Under the pieces are notes generated by a model. The model was given only the letters and a program-made list of their open reading frames with translations, was not told where the DNA came from and searched no databases. The position numbers and the translations under genes are program-made. Below are positions 34,201 through 42,573 of a stretch of 64,000 nucleotides of DNA, piece after piece. The stretch covers positions 62,001-126,000 of the forward strand of contig JACCLO010000004.1 in assembly GCA_029448655.1 (NCBI GenBank). The letters run 5' to 3'. The stretch comes from Wolfiporia cocos. Lineage: Eukaryota > Basidiomycota > Agaricomycetes > Polyporales > Phaeolaceae. Numbering within the stretch: the first letter of the stretch is position 1; each line of letters opens with the position of its first letter.

Positions 34201-35724
34201 TTCGGATTTATCCGAACCACGGACTTCCGAAACAAATCATTTCGGATAGAGGCCCGCAATTCGCAGCCGCCTTATTCAAGGGATGGTGTGAGCAATTGGG
34301 AATCCAACGGTCAATGACAACCGCCTATCACCCGCAAGCGGATGGCCAGACGGAGAGAGTTAACCAGATCCTGGAACAATATCTTAGATGTTACATCGAT
34401 GTTATTCAGAAGGATAACTGGTCATGGTTTCTCCCAACGGCTGAATTCGCGTACAACAACGCGGCTAGTGAGACAACAAAGAATAGCCCATTCTTTGTCG
34501 AACTAGGAAGGCACCCTAATGCAGGACCTACGAATTTACGTCCAACACCATACACGGACCTAAATGTCATTGCTTACGAACGATGGTCAGCACAAGAACA
34601 AGCTAAGGCAGCAATGAAACTGGCTGCTGAACGCTGGTCTTGGTACTACGATCAACATAAGCGCTCGGTACCGTTTAAAGTCGGCGACAAAGTTCTCGTT
34701 GACGCCCGTAGCTGGCAAGACTCCGAAAGAAGTCTTAGTCCACGCTATTTGGGACCATTTAAGATAATTGAACAATTATCTCCGGTCACCTTTAGGGTAC
34801 ACATGGACGAGCAATACAGGGCTTACCACCCAGTATTCCACGCTTCCAAGTTGGTCATGTACAAGGACCCGGTGCATCAGAAAAAACCAGAGCCTCAACC
34901 AGAAATGGTCGACGGCGAGGAAGTTATGGGAAGTCGAGAAGATCTTAGATCATCGTCTCCGCGCAGGAAGAGTTGAATACAGAATCCGATGGAAGGGATT
35001 CGGTATCAATGACGACTCCTGGGTACGCGAAGCGGATCTCGACTCGGCATACGACATTTTGCAGGAATACAAGGCTTCACACCCTATTCCAATGCAGGAT
35101 GTCCCCCTCAGGCGATCAGCTAGAAGGAAAGAAGCAGTTCATGTCTTCGACCCTGACAGCGACGACTGGGAAGCCGACGAATGCACGTGGCCAGACGACT
35201 GGCCGCAGTATCGCGAAGAATTTGCGAAGGATCCTAAGCAGCGCATGGTTAGACACCCCGACGGGGGATGGATGTCAGCGGACATTAACCAAAACGCGGA
35301 CTTGAAAATCGTAGTCGGTGAAGGCGGCCGAATGCCGGAAAAAGGGACCAAGGACTCGGTTGGGTTTGACCTGTACACTGCAACAGGCGACGTTCTGCCA
35401 GCTCACGGGCAGACAGAATACAACACCAAACTGAAGATCCAGGTACCTTTCGGCACTTACGGACGTATCGCCCCCCGCTCTAGTCTCGCACGCAAAGGCA
35501 TAGACGTAATGGGTGGCGTTATCGACCACGATTATCAAGGCGAAGTAATCATCATTCTCCGGAATCACTCCGACATATCTATCGATATTCGGGCCGGCGA
35601 TAAGATTGCCCAGCTCATCTGCGAAGTTGCTAAGGACCCGCACATTACGCTACACGGAAAATCTTACTTTGAAAAGATTAAATCCGAGCGCGGTACTGGT
35701 GGATTCGGCTCCACAGGAAAGTAA
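31179..35724 (+). pseudogene. Fam1 pol with clustered frameshifts (copy 1C)
   Basis: Protease (LIDTGASISVID) and RT through YLDD are open to about 32950. Extra bases then break the frame near 32953 (GTCCAAGGCC), 33050 (ACGCAAGTGG), 33960 (ACATGTCCAGC), 34031-34075 (several), 34165 (GACAAATATC) and 34922 (GAGGAAGTTATG). Between them the frames encode recognisable RNase H, integrase, chromodomain and dUTPase ending GGFGSTGK at 35724. Integrase DNA switches from the type-2 to the type-1 allele near 34250. Most changes are single-base insertions in 2 kb, so assembly error is an alternative to true decay. Confidence 0.87.
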
Positions 35725-35750
35725 TCGTTCCATTAGGGACAATGAAACCT

Positions 35751-35760
35751 GAAGAGGGGG
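35751..35760 (+). other. Polypurine tract, copy 1C
   Basis: GAAGAGGGGG then TAA then the LTR at 35764. Confidence 0.85.
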
Positions 35761-35763
35761 TAA

Positions 35764-36463
35764 TGTCACAGATTTGGGACATGCCACTATTTTTCCCGTA
35801 TTTTTACCTATTTATCTGGTATTTCTACGACCTTGTAGACATTTACGCTGCTAAGCGCCCGTCTACACGTACACGCAACCAAACAACACGTACACAACGC
35901 GGTATACGTCCACCTGTCATAACAACACGTACATAACACGTTTGTACGCGTCAATGACTCAGCGGACTAACCTCCGGTGTCACGCGCCTTACTCATATCC
36001 CGGTACCGGGCTATGTCAGTACAATTGGATAAGCGGCCCGCTCGTTATCACATGCCAATGCCCTTACGATTACTCATATCCCGATACCGGTATATAAGAA
36101 TCACATGCATGGCTTACTAACGTAGCTACAGCCACTTCCACAACATGGACCTACGGTCCAAACAAACGATTCTTACTGGTGCGGCCATTACCGGCGCACA
36201 TGGTCTATTGTAGTTTACGACTTAACCATATTAGTTATGTCTGCGCACAGACCACCTTCATGTTTGGTTCCCTTACCGGTAACCAAACAAAGCATGTATA
36301 TAAGTAGGGCTATCACTGTGGATAAGCCTTAGATTTGTTCTCTGCATTCGCACAGTTACATACCATCTCTGCTTGCGCCCACTAGCCTCCTCACCAACCT
36401 TCTGCAACCTCTTCAAGTCGCCTATAAGGTTATAGTGTGAGTCCCACAGTCTAGTCTGTGTCA
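35764..36463 (+). repeat. Copy 1C 3' LTR, 700 bp
   Basis: TGTCACAG...TGTGTCA, followed directly by CAACA GGCGATG, which is mid-dUTPase coding sequence of another Fam1 copy. Confidence 0.94.
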
Positions 36464-36807
36464 CAACAGGCGATGTTCTGCCAGCTCATGGGCAGACAGA
36501 ATACAACACCAAACTAAAAATCCAGGTACCTTTCGGCACTTACGGACGTATCGCCCCCCGCTCTAGTCTTGCCCGCAAAGGCATAGACGTAATGGGTGGC
36601 GTCATCGACCACGATTATCAAGGCGAAGTAATCATCATTCTCCGGAACCACTCTGATATATCTATCGATATCCGGGCCGGTGATAAGATTGCTCAGCTCA
36701 TCTGCGAAGTTGCTAAGGACCCGCATATTACGCTACACGGAAAATCTTACTTTGAAAAGATTAAATCCGAGCGCGGTACTGGTGGATTCGGCTCCACAGG
36801 AAAGTAA
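36464..36807 (+). pseudogene. Fam1 pol fragment, dUTPase C-terminal part (1G)
   Basis: Open in frame from the codons for TGDVLPAHG through dUTPase motif II (PRSSLARKG), motif III (GVIDHDYQGEV), motif IV (GDKIAQLI) and motif V (GTGGFGSTG) to the stop at 36805-36807. Motif I (SVGFDLYT) and everything upstream are missing because another Fam1 3' LTR abuts at 36463. Confidence 0.88.
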
Positions 36808-36833
36808 TCGTTCCATTAGGGACAATGAAACCT

Positions 36834-36843
36834 GAAGAGGGGG
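36834..36843 (+). other. Polypurine tract, 1G
   Basis: GAAGAGGGGG then TAA then the LTR at 36847. Confidence 0.85.
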
Positions 36844-36846
36844 TAA

Positions 36847-37545
36847 TGTCACAGATTTGGGACATGCCACTATTTTTCCCGTATTTTTACCTATTTATCT
36901 GGTATTTCTACGACCTTGTAGACATTTACGCTGCTAAGCGCCCGTCTACACGTACACACAACCAAACAACACGTACACAACGCGGTATACGTCCACTTGT
37001 CATAACAACACGTACATAACACGTTTGTACGCGTCAATGACTCAGCGGACTAACCTCCGGTGTCACGCGCTTTGCTCATATCCCGATACCGGGCTATGTC
37101 AGTACAATTGGATAAGCGGCCCGCTCGTTATCACATGCCAATGCCTTTACGATTACTCATATCCCGATGCCGGTATATAAGAATCACATGCATGGCTTAC
37201 TAACGTAGCTACAGCCACTTCCACAACATGGACCTACGGTCCAAACAACCGATCTTACTGGTGCGGCCATTACCGGCGCACATGGTCTATTGTAGTTTAC
37301 GACTTAGCTGTATTAGTTATGTCTGCGCACAGACCGTCTTCATGTTTGGCTCCCTTACTGGTAACCAAACAAAGCATGTATATAAGTAGGGCTATCACTG
37401 CGGATAAGCCTTAGATTTGTTCTCTGCATTCGCACAGTCACATATCATCTCTGCTTGCGCCTACTAGTATCCTCACCAACCTCCAGCAACTACTTCAAGT
37501 CGCTTAACAAGGTTATAGAGTGAGTCCCACAACTAGTTTGTGTCA
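36847..37545 (+). repeat. 1G 3' LTR, 699 bp
   Basis: TGTCACAG...TTGTGTCA. More diverged near its end (CAACTAGTTTGTGTCA) than the LTRs of 1D. Confidence 0.92.
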
Positions 37546-37564
37546 CCCCATCTCTACCAGTAGA

Positions 37565-37581
37565 GTCGCCATTATGGCGGC
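37565..37581 (+). promoter_or_regulatory. Covarying leader hairpin (Fam4)
   Basis: GTCGCC-ATTAT-GGCGGC. Compared with Fam1 (GTCATC/GATGGC in 1A-1C and 1E, GTCGTC/GACGGC in 1D), two stem positions change on both sides and keep pairing. Confidence 0.6.
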
Positions 37582-37905
37582 ATGGGAATCTTGCAAGCCG
37601 ATCCCCAGGCGTAAGGGGCCCACTTTGGATCCTTAATTGGATTAAAGTGGTGAGGTGGCGCGGCTCGCAAGGCCGCGCCGGCCTAGGTTACTGAGCGGTA
37701 GCCAATAGCGTTAGTCCTTCGGGCAGCTCGGCGTGCTCTCTCCCTATTACCATCGGAGGCACCCCCGGAAGACTGCGGCGTGGCCCACCATCTTTGATGT
37801 GTGGAGCGCTCGTTAAATCATGTCCTTGTGGCGACGGTGGGATCTGCGCCTTGAGGTTCACAGGGAGGGCCTAATACGGCAAGCCTTGCCATTGAGGCGT
37901 GGTAA

Positions 37906-37930
37906 GGGCTGCGGTGTAATACTGCGGCCC
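37906..37930 (+). promoter_or_regulatory. Leader stem-loop, GTAAT loop (Fam4)
   Basis: A 10-bp stem (two G-U pairs) from GGGCTGCGGT to ACTGCGGCCC encloses GTAAT. It matches the position of the Fam1 GTAAA and Fam2 GTAAT hairpins. Confidence 0.55.
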
Positions 37931-39115
37931 ACTTTCCCGCTCTCCTTCTGTTTAGGGGAAGGGCGGTGTATCTTCTTCCCAACCATGTGATCCAGCCGAT
38001 CAAATGCTGGCAATCACCGACCCTACCCCTGGAGCGAGCGCCTCTGTTACAAGCACAAGCGAATATCTCCGCCTCTTGGCACAGGGACATGCGCATCTAT
38101 GAAGACACCTGGAGGTTTAATTCCGCGCGGCAACCCCCAAGAGGTTGCCCCTAACCATGCCCCCGTTCTTATTGTGTTCAATGAATATGACCACTCAGCG
38201 ATAGTTCGCTGATGACTCGCTCTTTTAGGTACCCTGGTATCCCAGTCAAATAAGTAGATAATATATAGTTTTAGCGGCGGCTCCAGTAGATTACTTACTT
38301 TGTAAAGTGTCTTAGAAACCGCCCAATAGCATTTGTATTCAGCCTTTGGAAATCCTGCGTCACCTGTTGGTTCCCAGCTTATCTAGGCTGGTTAAGGTCG
38401 CTTATGTACATAAAAAGCAACCTTTTACGTCTTAGGTACAATAAGTCAATCGAAAAACGATACTAGTACCTTACTCGACGTAGGATCGCGTACGCTATGG
38501 TTAAATATATGCTTATAACTATCATTACTGTGGGAAATACCTATTACCAAGTCGATAAGGATTACCCATAATCCGTCGGCGCCCGTTTGACTTCGGTCTT
38601 CACTCCTGAAAAGGGGATTCGGGTTATTGAGCATTAGTCACGGTCATTTCATTCGTTAAGAACCTTAGAACGGGGGCACCCCTTCCGGTAATGGAATTCC
38701 TGACAAGGAAATTACCATCCGTTTGGGAAGAGACGTCTGACAAGCGTCTATAAATAATTGGAAACACTGCCGTTCTCACCGGCGTTCCATGTACAAACAG
38801 ATCGCAATAGATTACTTAATTGAATCTCGCAATCTGGGTTAGAGGAAGGGAAAACAAGGGACACACGCTATTGATACGCGTTCCCTTGAAGTGTAGCGGA
38901 GGTCGTCAAGACTTCCAGAATCACACTTCATTCGGCATCTTCGCACATCGCCGAATTCACACCGGTCCCAAACCGGTCCCCCCCGAATTGAAATCGACAA
39001 CCTCGCACGCCAATCGCAAGAATTGTCACGAGACTCGCTATCTCACTTACGATTTCACTCCAATACGACATTTTCTCTGTGGGGAGAACAACTGTATTTG
39101 GAAATTCACACTAGC

Positions 39116-39781
39116 TGACACAGACTAGACTGTGGGACTCACACTATAACCTAACAGGCGACTTGAAGGAGTTGCTTGAGGTTGGTGAGGAGGCTAGTGG
39201 GCGCAAGCAGAGATGGTATGTAACTGTGCGAATGCAGAGAACAAATCTAAGGCTTATCCGCAGTGATAGCCCTACTTATATACATGCTTTGTTTGGTTAC
39301 CGGTAAGGGAGCCAAACATGAAGGTGGTCTGTGCGCAGACATAACTAATATGGTTAAGTCTTAAACTACGATAGACCATGTGCGCCGGTAATGGCCGCAC
39401 CAGTAAGATCGTTTGTTTGGACTGTAGGTCCATGTTGTGGAAGTGGCTGTAGCTACGTTAGTAAGCCATGCATGTGATTCTTATATACCGGTATCGGGAT
39501 ATGAGTAATCGTAAGGTCATTGGCATGTGATAACGAGCGGGCCGCTTATCCAATCGTACTGACATAACCCGGTATCGGGATATGAGTAAAGCGCGTGACA
39601 CCGGAGGTTAGTCCGCTGAGTCATTGACGCGTACAAATGTGTTATGTACGTGTTGTTATGACAAGTGGACGTATACCGCGTTGTGTACGTGTTGTTTGGT
39701 TGCGTGTACGTGTAGACGGGCGCTTAGCAGCGTAAATGTCTACAAGGTCGTAGAAATACCAGATAAATAGGTAAAAATACG
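39116..39781 (-). repeat. Fam1 3' LTR, distal part (1B-type), split by copy 1D
   Basis: Minus-strand LTR from the TGTGTCA end at 39116 up to the ATACG duplication of 1D (39777-39781). The rest of the same LTR is at 49784-49821. Together they make 699 bp once the duplicated ATACG is counted once. The outer flank, read on its own strand, is GCTAG. Confidence 0.9.
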
Positions 39782-40480
39782 TGTCACAGATTTGGGACAT
39801 GCCACTATTTTTCCCGTATTTTTACCTATTTATCTGGTATTTCTACGACCTTGTAGACATTTACGCTGCCAAGCGCTCGTCTACACGTACACGCAACCAA
39901 ACAACACGTACACAACGCGGTATACGTCCACCTGTCATAACAACACGTACATAACACGTTTGTACGCGTCAATGACTCAGCGGACTAACCTCCGGTGTCA
40001 CGCGCCTTACTCATATCCCGGTACCGGGCTATGTCAGTACAATTGGATAAGCGGCCCGCTCGTTATCACATGCCAATGCCCTCACGATTACTCATATTCC
40101 GATACCGGTATATAAGAATCACATGCATGGCTTACTAACGTAGCTACAGCCACTTCCACAACATGGACCTACGGTCCAAACAAACGATCTTACTGGTGCG
40201 GCCATTACCGGCGCACATGGTCTATTGTAGTTTACGACTTAACCATATTAGTTATGTCTGCGCACAGACCACCTTTATGTTTGGTTCCCTTACCGGTAAC
40301 CAAACAAAGCATGTATATAAGTAGGGCTATCACTGCGGATAAGCCTTAGATTTGTTCTCTGCATTCGCACAGTCACATATCATCTCTGCTTGCGCCCACT
40401 AGTCTCCTCACCAACCTTCTGCAACTCCTTCAAGTCGCCTACAAGGTTATAGTGTGAGTCCCACAGTCTAGTCTGTGTCA
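39782..40480 (+). repeat. Copy 1D 5' LTR, 699 bp
   Basis: TGTCACAG...TGTGTCA. The 20-nt direct repeat has a first copy at 40008. TATATAAG at 40314-40321, predicted RNA start at 40348, R = 40348-40480. Confidence 0.96.
40314..40348 (+). promoter_or_regulatory. Copy 1D LTR promoter (TATA and predicted start)
   Basis: TATATAAG 34 bp upstream of AGATTTGTTCT (40348-40358). The start is deduced from the PBS complement, as in Tf1 where the first 11 nt of the RNA prime. Confidence 0.72.
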
Positions 40481-40482
40481 TA

Positions 40483-40493
40483 AGAACAAATCT
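40483..40493 (+). other. Self-priming PBS, copy 1D
   Basis: AGAACAAATCT after TA, exact 11-nt complement of 40348-40358. Confidence 0.9.
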
Positions 40494-40852
40494 CCCCCCT
40501 ACCCCCGCCCTTGCGCTTGCGCTTGGGTCTGGGTTTCTATCCTACAGGGGCTATTACTTGTTGCTGCGCACATCCCTTTCTGCCTGACAAGGCGATTGGG
40601 GTGATAGTTGAGATCTGGGGGATACATCGCCATCCTCGGCAGAGGATTGGCAACCAGGGAAGCCACACCGCCTTTTTAGGCAGGAGGCCTACCTAACCCG
40701 GACTCCAGGGTCAAGGAGACATGGTCCTCGCTGACAAGCTTGGACTATGCGCGGTTAAGACCCGCCTGTGGAGAAAAGGGGACGGTCTGCCTGTGTGCGC
40801 CCAACCCCCTGTCATGGCATGCGTTGTTCAGCGCCCCATCACTATCCATAGG

Positions 40853-40869
40853 GTCGTCATCATGACGGC
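40853..40869 (+). promoter_or_regulatory. Covarying leader hairpin (copy 1D)
   Basis: GTCGTC-ATCAT-GACGGC, a 6-bp stem with one G-U pair. Copies 1A-1C have an A-U pair where 1D has G-C, changed on both strands of the stem. Confidence 0.62.
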
Positions 40870-41196
40870 ATGGGAATTTTCCAAAGCCGCCTCCCAGGCG
40901 TAAGGGACCTGCTTTGAACCCGTTATGGGAAAAGCAGTGAGGGGGGTGACGTAAAAAATCACCCTGCCATAGGTCACTCGCGGTAGCCAATAGCATAAGT
41001 CCTCCGGGCAGCTCGGCGTGCGAGCATGGGTCAAACGGATTTGGGGCCCCATTGGAAGAGAAGCGCGTGGCCCACTCCCTCGGGATGTGGAGCGCTGCTG
41101 TCTCGCGATCCTAGATCGACAATGGTTTTTTAGCCCTGATGTGACACCCATGTGGCTACAGACGGCAACCTCATTGTTGAAGCATGGACAGGCTAA

Positions 41197-41211
41197 GGGA
41201 TGTAAAATCCC
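41197..41211 (+). promoter_or_regulatory. Leader stem-loop, GTAAA loop (copy 1D)
   Basis: GGGAT-GTAAA-ATCCC. Same in 1B, 1C and 1E (58496-58510, minus); loop GAAAA in 1A. Counterparts occur in Fam2 and Fam4. Confidence 0.55.
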
Positions 41212-41416
41212 AGCCACTTTCCGGCATTGTCCCTCCGGGGCGGTGTCGTGTATCCGATTCCCAATCATCTGACCCAGGAACCGGCCTGGCAGTCAGCAAC
41301 TCTACCCCTGGAGTCGGCGCCTCTGACCGTTAGGGTCATGCGAATATCCGCGCCATCTCGGCACAGGGTTTGCGCGCAACATAAGAGTAATTATGCCCCG
41401 TAGTACACCTTCTTTG

Positions 41417-41430
41417 CTCCTGAAAAGGAG
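41417..41430 (+). promoter_or_regulatory. GAAA-tetraloop hairpin before ORF1 (copy 1D)
   Basis: CTCCT-GAAA-AGGAG, 72 nt before the ORF1 ATG. Fam4 has CTCCT-GAAA-AGGGG at 38603-38616, where a U-A pair becomes U-G. Confidence 0.5.
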
Positions 41431-41501
41431 TCCACTACCCTACCTTACATAATCCCTTCTATTCCTGTTCTTGGACGTACCACTGGGAAACTTCGTTTCT
41501 C

Positions 41502-42425
41502 ATGAAAGCTGCACTTTCTAGAATCATGCCCCGCGTTACCCGTCGCACCCGTGGCTCCTCCACTGCCCCTTACGTCAAACCGGCGAAGCGGTCCCTTCTC
41601 AGCCGCATCGACACCGCCGACATTCCTCGGGCAGAGGACGTCACTTACACGCTTCCTGTAAAGGAAGACTACACCGGGAAGCTCCATCTTTGGGAGATTC
41701 CCGTCCACATGCCAAAGCACATCGCTGAGGCTGGGAAACCCGCTCCTCGACCTCCCAAGCCAGTTCCACTCGCCAAGCGAATCTGGACAGAGGAAGAGAA
41801 GCTAGCCGCTTCCATTACCGCCATGGAGAACCTAATCGAACTCCGCGAACTCAACAAGCTCAAGCTCGCCCGCGACAAGCTGAATAAGCGAATCGCCGCC
41901 AAACAAGCCGCCAAGGAAGCCAAGCAAGCAGCTTCTTCACTGGCCCTCCGTCTCTCCAGCCCGGTGGCCGGACCATCCGTTCCAGCCAACCACAAGATTC
42001 TCGACCCTTCCCTCGTCTTCGGGAAGAAGAAGCCTCTCCAAGCATGCGACCAAGTTATTCCCATGCTAGAAGGCACTCTCACTCGTCTCACTCCTCTCGC
42101 CAACCATCCCCCTAATTACCCAGGCTTCCATATGGAAAACGACATGCGTTTCCATACTATGGTAGTAGAATTGGAGGACTTGGTGGATAACGTGAAGGAT
42201 AGAGCGAGACGGGGGAGGATCACCAATAGAGACTGGAGAATTATGAAAAAGTATTGCAAACAACTCGGCAATATTTCCTTTTTGGATTGGCGTACGGACT
42301 TGGCTCGTATCGTAGCAGAATGCGTAGCGCTACAAATTACTTTTGCCTTCGGTGTAACACCACCTGACAAGGTGGCAGGGCCCTCAACTACTTCGGTAGA
42401 AGAGGATATACTCGCGATTGTATAG
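41502..42425 (+). CDS. Fam1 ORF1, unknown 307-residue protein upstream of gag
   Basis: First coding region of the element, present in all five large Fam1 copies and open in four. Residues 1-35 are strongly basic (MPRVTRRTRG, KPAKRSLLSR). Residues 78-95 are proline-rich (PAPRPPKPVP). Residues 96-150 form a charged, probably coiled-coil helix ending in alanine/lysine repeats (RIAAKQAAKEAKQAA). Residues 185-285 look like a helical domain with conserved W and C (DWRIMKKYCKQLGNISFLDW). No known retrotransposon domain, signal peptide or membrane segment is seen. The basic N-terminus suggests nucleic-acid or nuclear targeting (inference). An internal ATG at codon 9 could also serve. gag follows after 148 nt, so translation of gag needs reinitiation or internal entry. 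Confidence 0.85.
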   Translation: MKAALSRIMPRVTRRTRGSSTAPYVKPAKRSLLSRIDTADIPRAEDVTYTLPVKEDYTGKLHLWEIPVHMPKHIAEAGKPAPRPPKPVPLAKRIWTEEEKLAASITAMENLIELRELNKLKLARDKLNKRIAAKQAAKEAKQAASSLALRLSSPVAGPSVPANHKILDPSLVFGKKKPLQACDQVIPMLEGTLTRLTPLANHPPNYPGFHMENDMRFHTMVVELEDLVDNVKDRARRGRITNRDWRIMKKYCKQLGNISFLDWRTDLARIVAECVALQITFAFGVTPPDKVAGPSTTSVEEDILAIV

Positions 42426-42573
42426 TAGAAATACTATCATCTTTTAACTCTGAAATAGAGTGCGAGTGTGATCTATAACGAAAGTTGCAGCTTTCGAAAC
42501 CAATCCCTTCTTAAAAGAATCTAAGACAATGAGTAACCGGAAACTAACATTCGTCACAAACAGATTCACAATG

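Larger units (their letters stand above)
26449..36463 (+). mobile_element. Fam1 copy 1C, recombinant
   Basis: 5' LTR, PBS, leader, ORF1, gag, pol, PPT and 3' LTR in the usual order. Its flanks do not match: CACGG on the left (26444-26448, inside 1B pol) and CAACA on the right (36464-36468, inside 1G pol). The CACGG partner sits beside the 3' LTR of 1E, so 1C joins the 5' end of one insertion to the 3' end of another. ORF1 and gag are intact; pol has several frameshifts. Confidence 0.92.
36464..37545 (+). mobile_element. Fam1 3' remnant 1G (dUTPase, PPT, 3' LTR)
   Basis: The last third of a dUTPase frame, PPT and complete 3' LTR. The right flank is CCCCA (37546-37550), which pairs with the CCCCA beside the 5' LTR of 1E (59906-59910, minus strand). 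It is therefore the 3' end of the insertion whose 5' end now lies ~22 kb away in opposite orientation. Confidence 0.9.
37546..39115 (+). other. Fam4 leader (3' part) and decayed interior
   Basis: It begins CCCCATCTCTACC and follows the Fam1 leader in outline: the covarying hairpin at 37565-37581, a 10-bp stem with GTAAT loop at 37906-37930, and a GAAA-tetraloop hairpin at 38603-38616. After that no ORF longer than ~100 codons is open and no domain is recognisable, so the Fam4 first gene is decayed or was never coding. It ends where a Fam1 LTR in minus orientation was inserted (flank CTAGC, 39111-39115). The 5' part of the same leader is at 59906-60269 on the minus strand. Confidence 0.7.
40494..41501 (+). 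other. Copy 1D leader, structured
   Basis: About 1 kb between PBS and ORF1 with no sense gene. Three hairpins are shared with other copies or families: 40853-40869, 41197-41211 and 41417-41430. A long structured leader before the first ORF suggests cap-independent or shunted translation, or packaging; this is inference. Confidence 0.72.

Noticed and set aside
35742..35936. Recurring 64-codon frame starting MKPEEGVMSQIWDM at the 3' end of several copies
   Set aside because: It runs from the polypurine tract into the LTR and is a by-product of those conserved signals.
37546..39115. An env-like or additional gene downstream of pol
   Set aside because: No open frame of useful length. The sequence aligns with a retrotransposon leader, and pol is followed directly by PPT and LTR in every copy.
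40828..41268. Minus-strand frame of 146 codons in the leader, also at 18299-18739 and 27494-27934
   Set aside because: It is antisense to a conserved leader, broken in 1A and divergent in 1E, and has no start context or domain. Its persistence follows from recent common origin.
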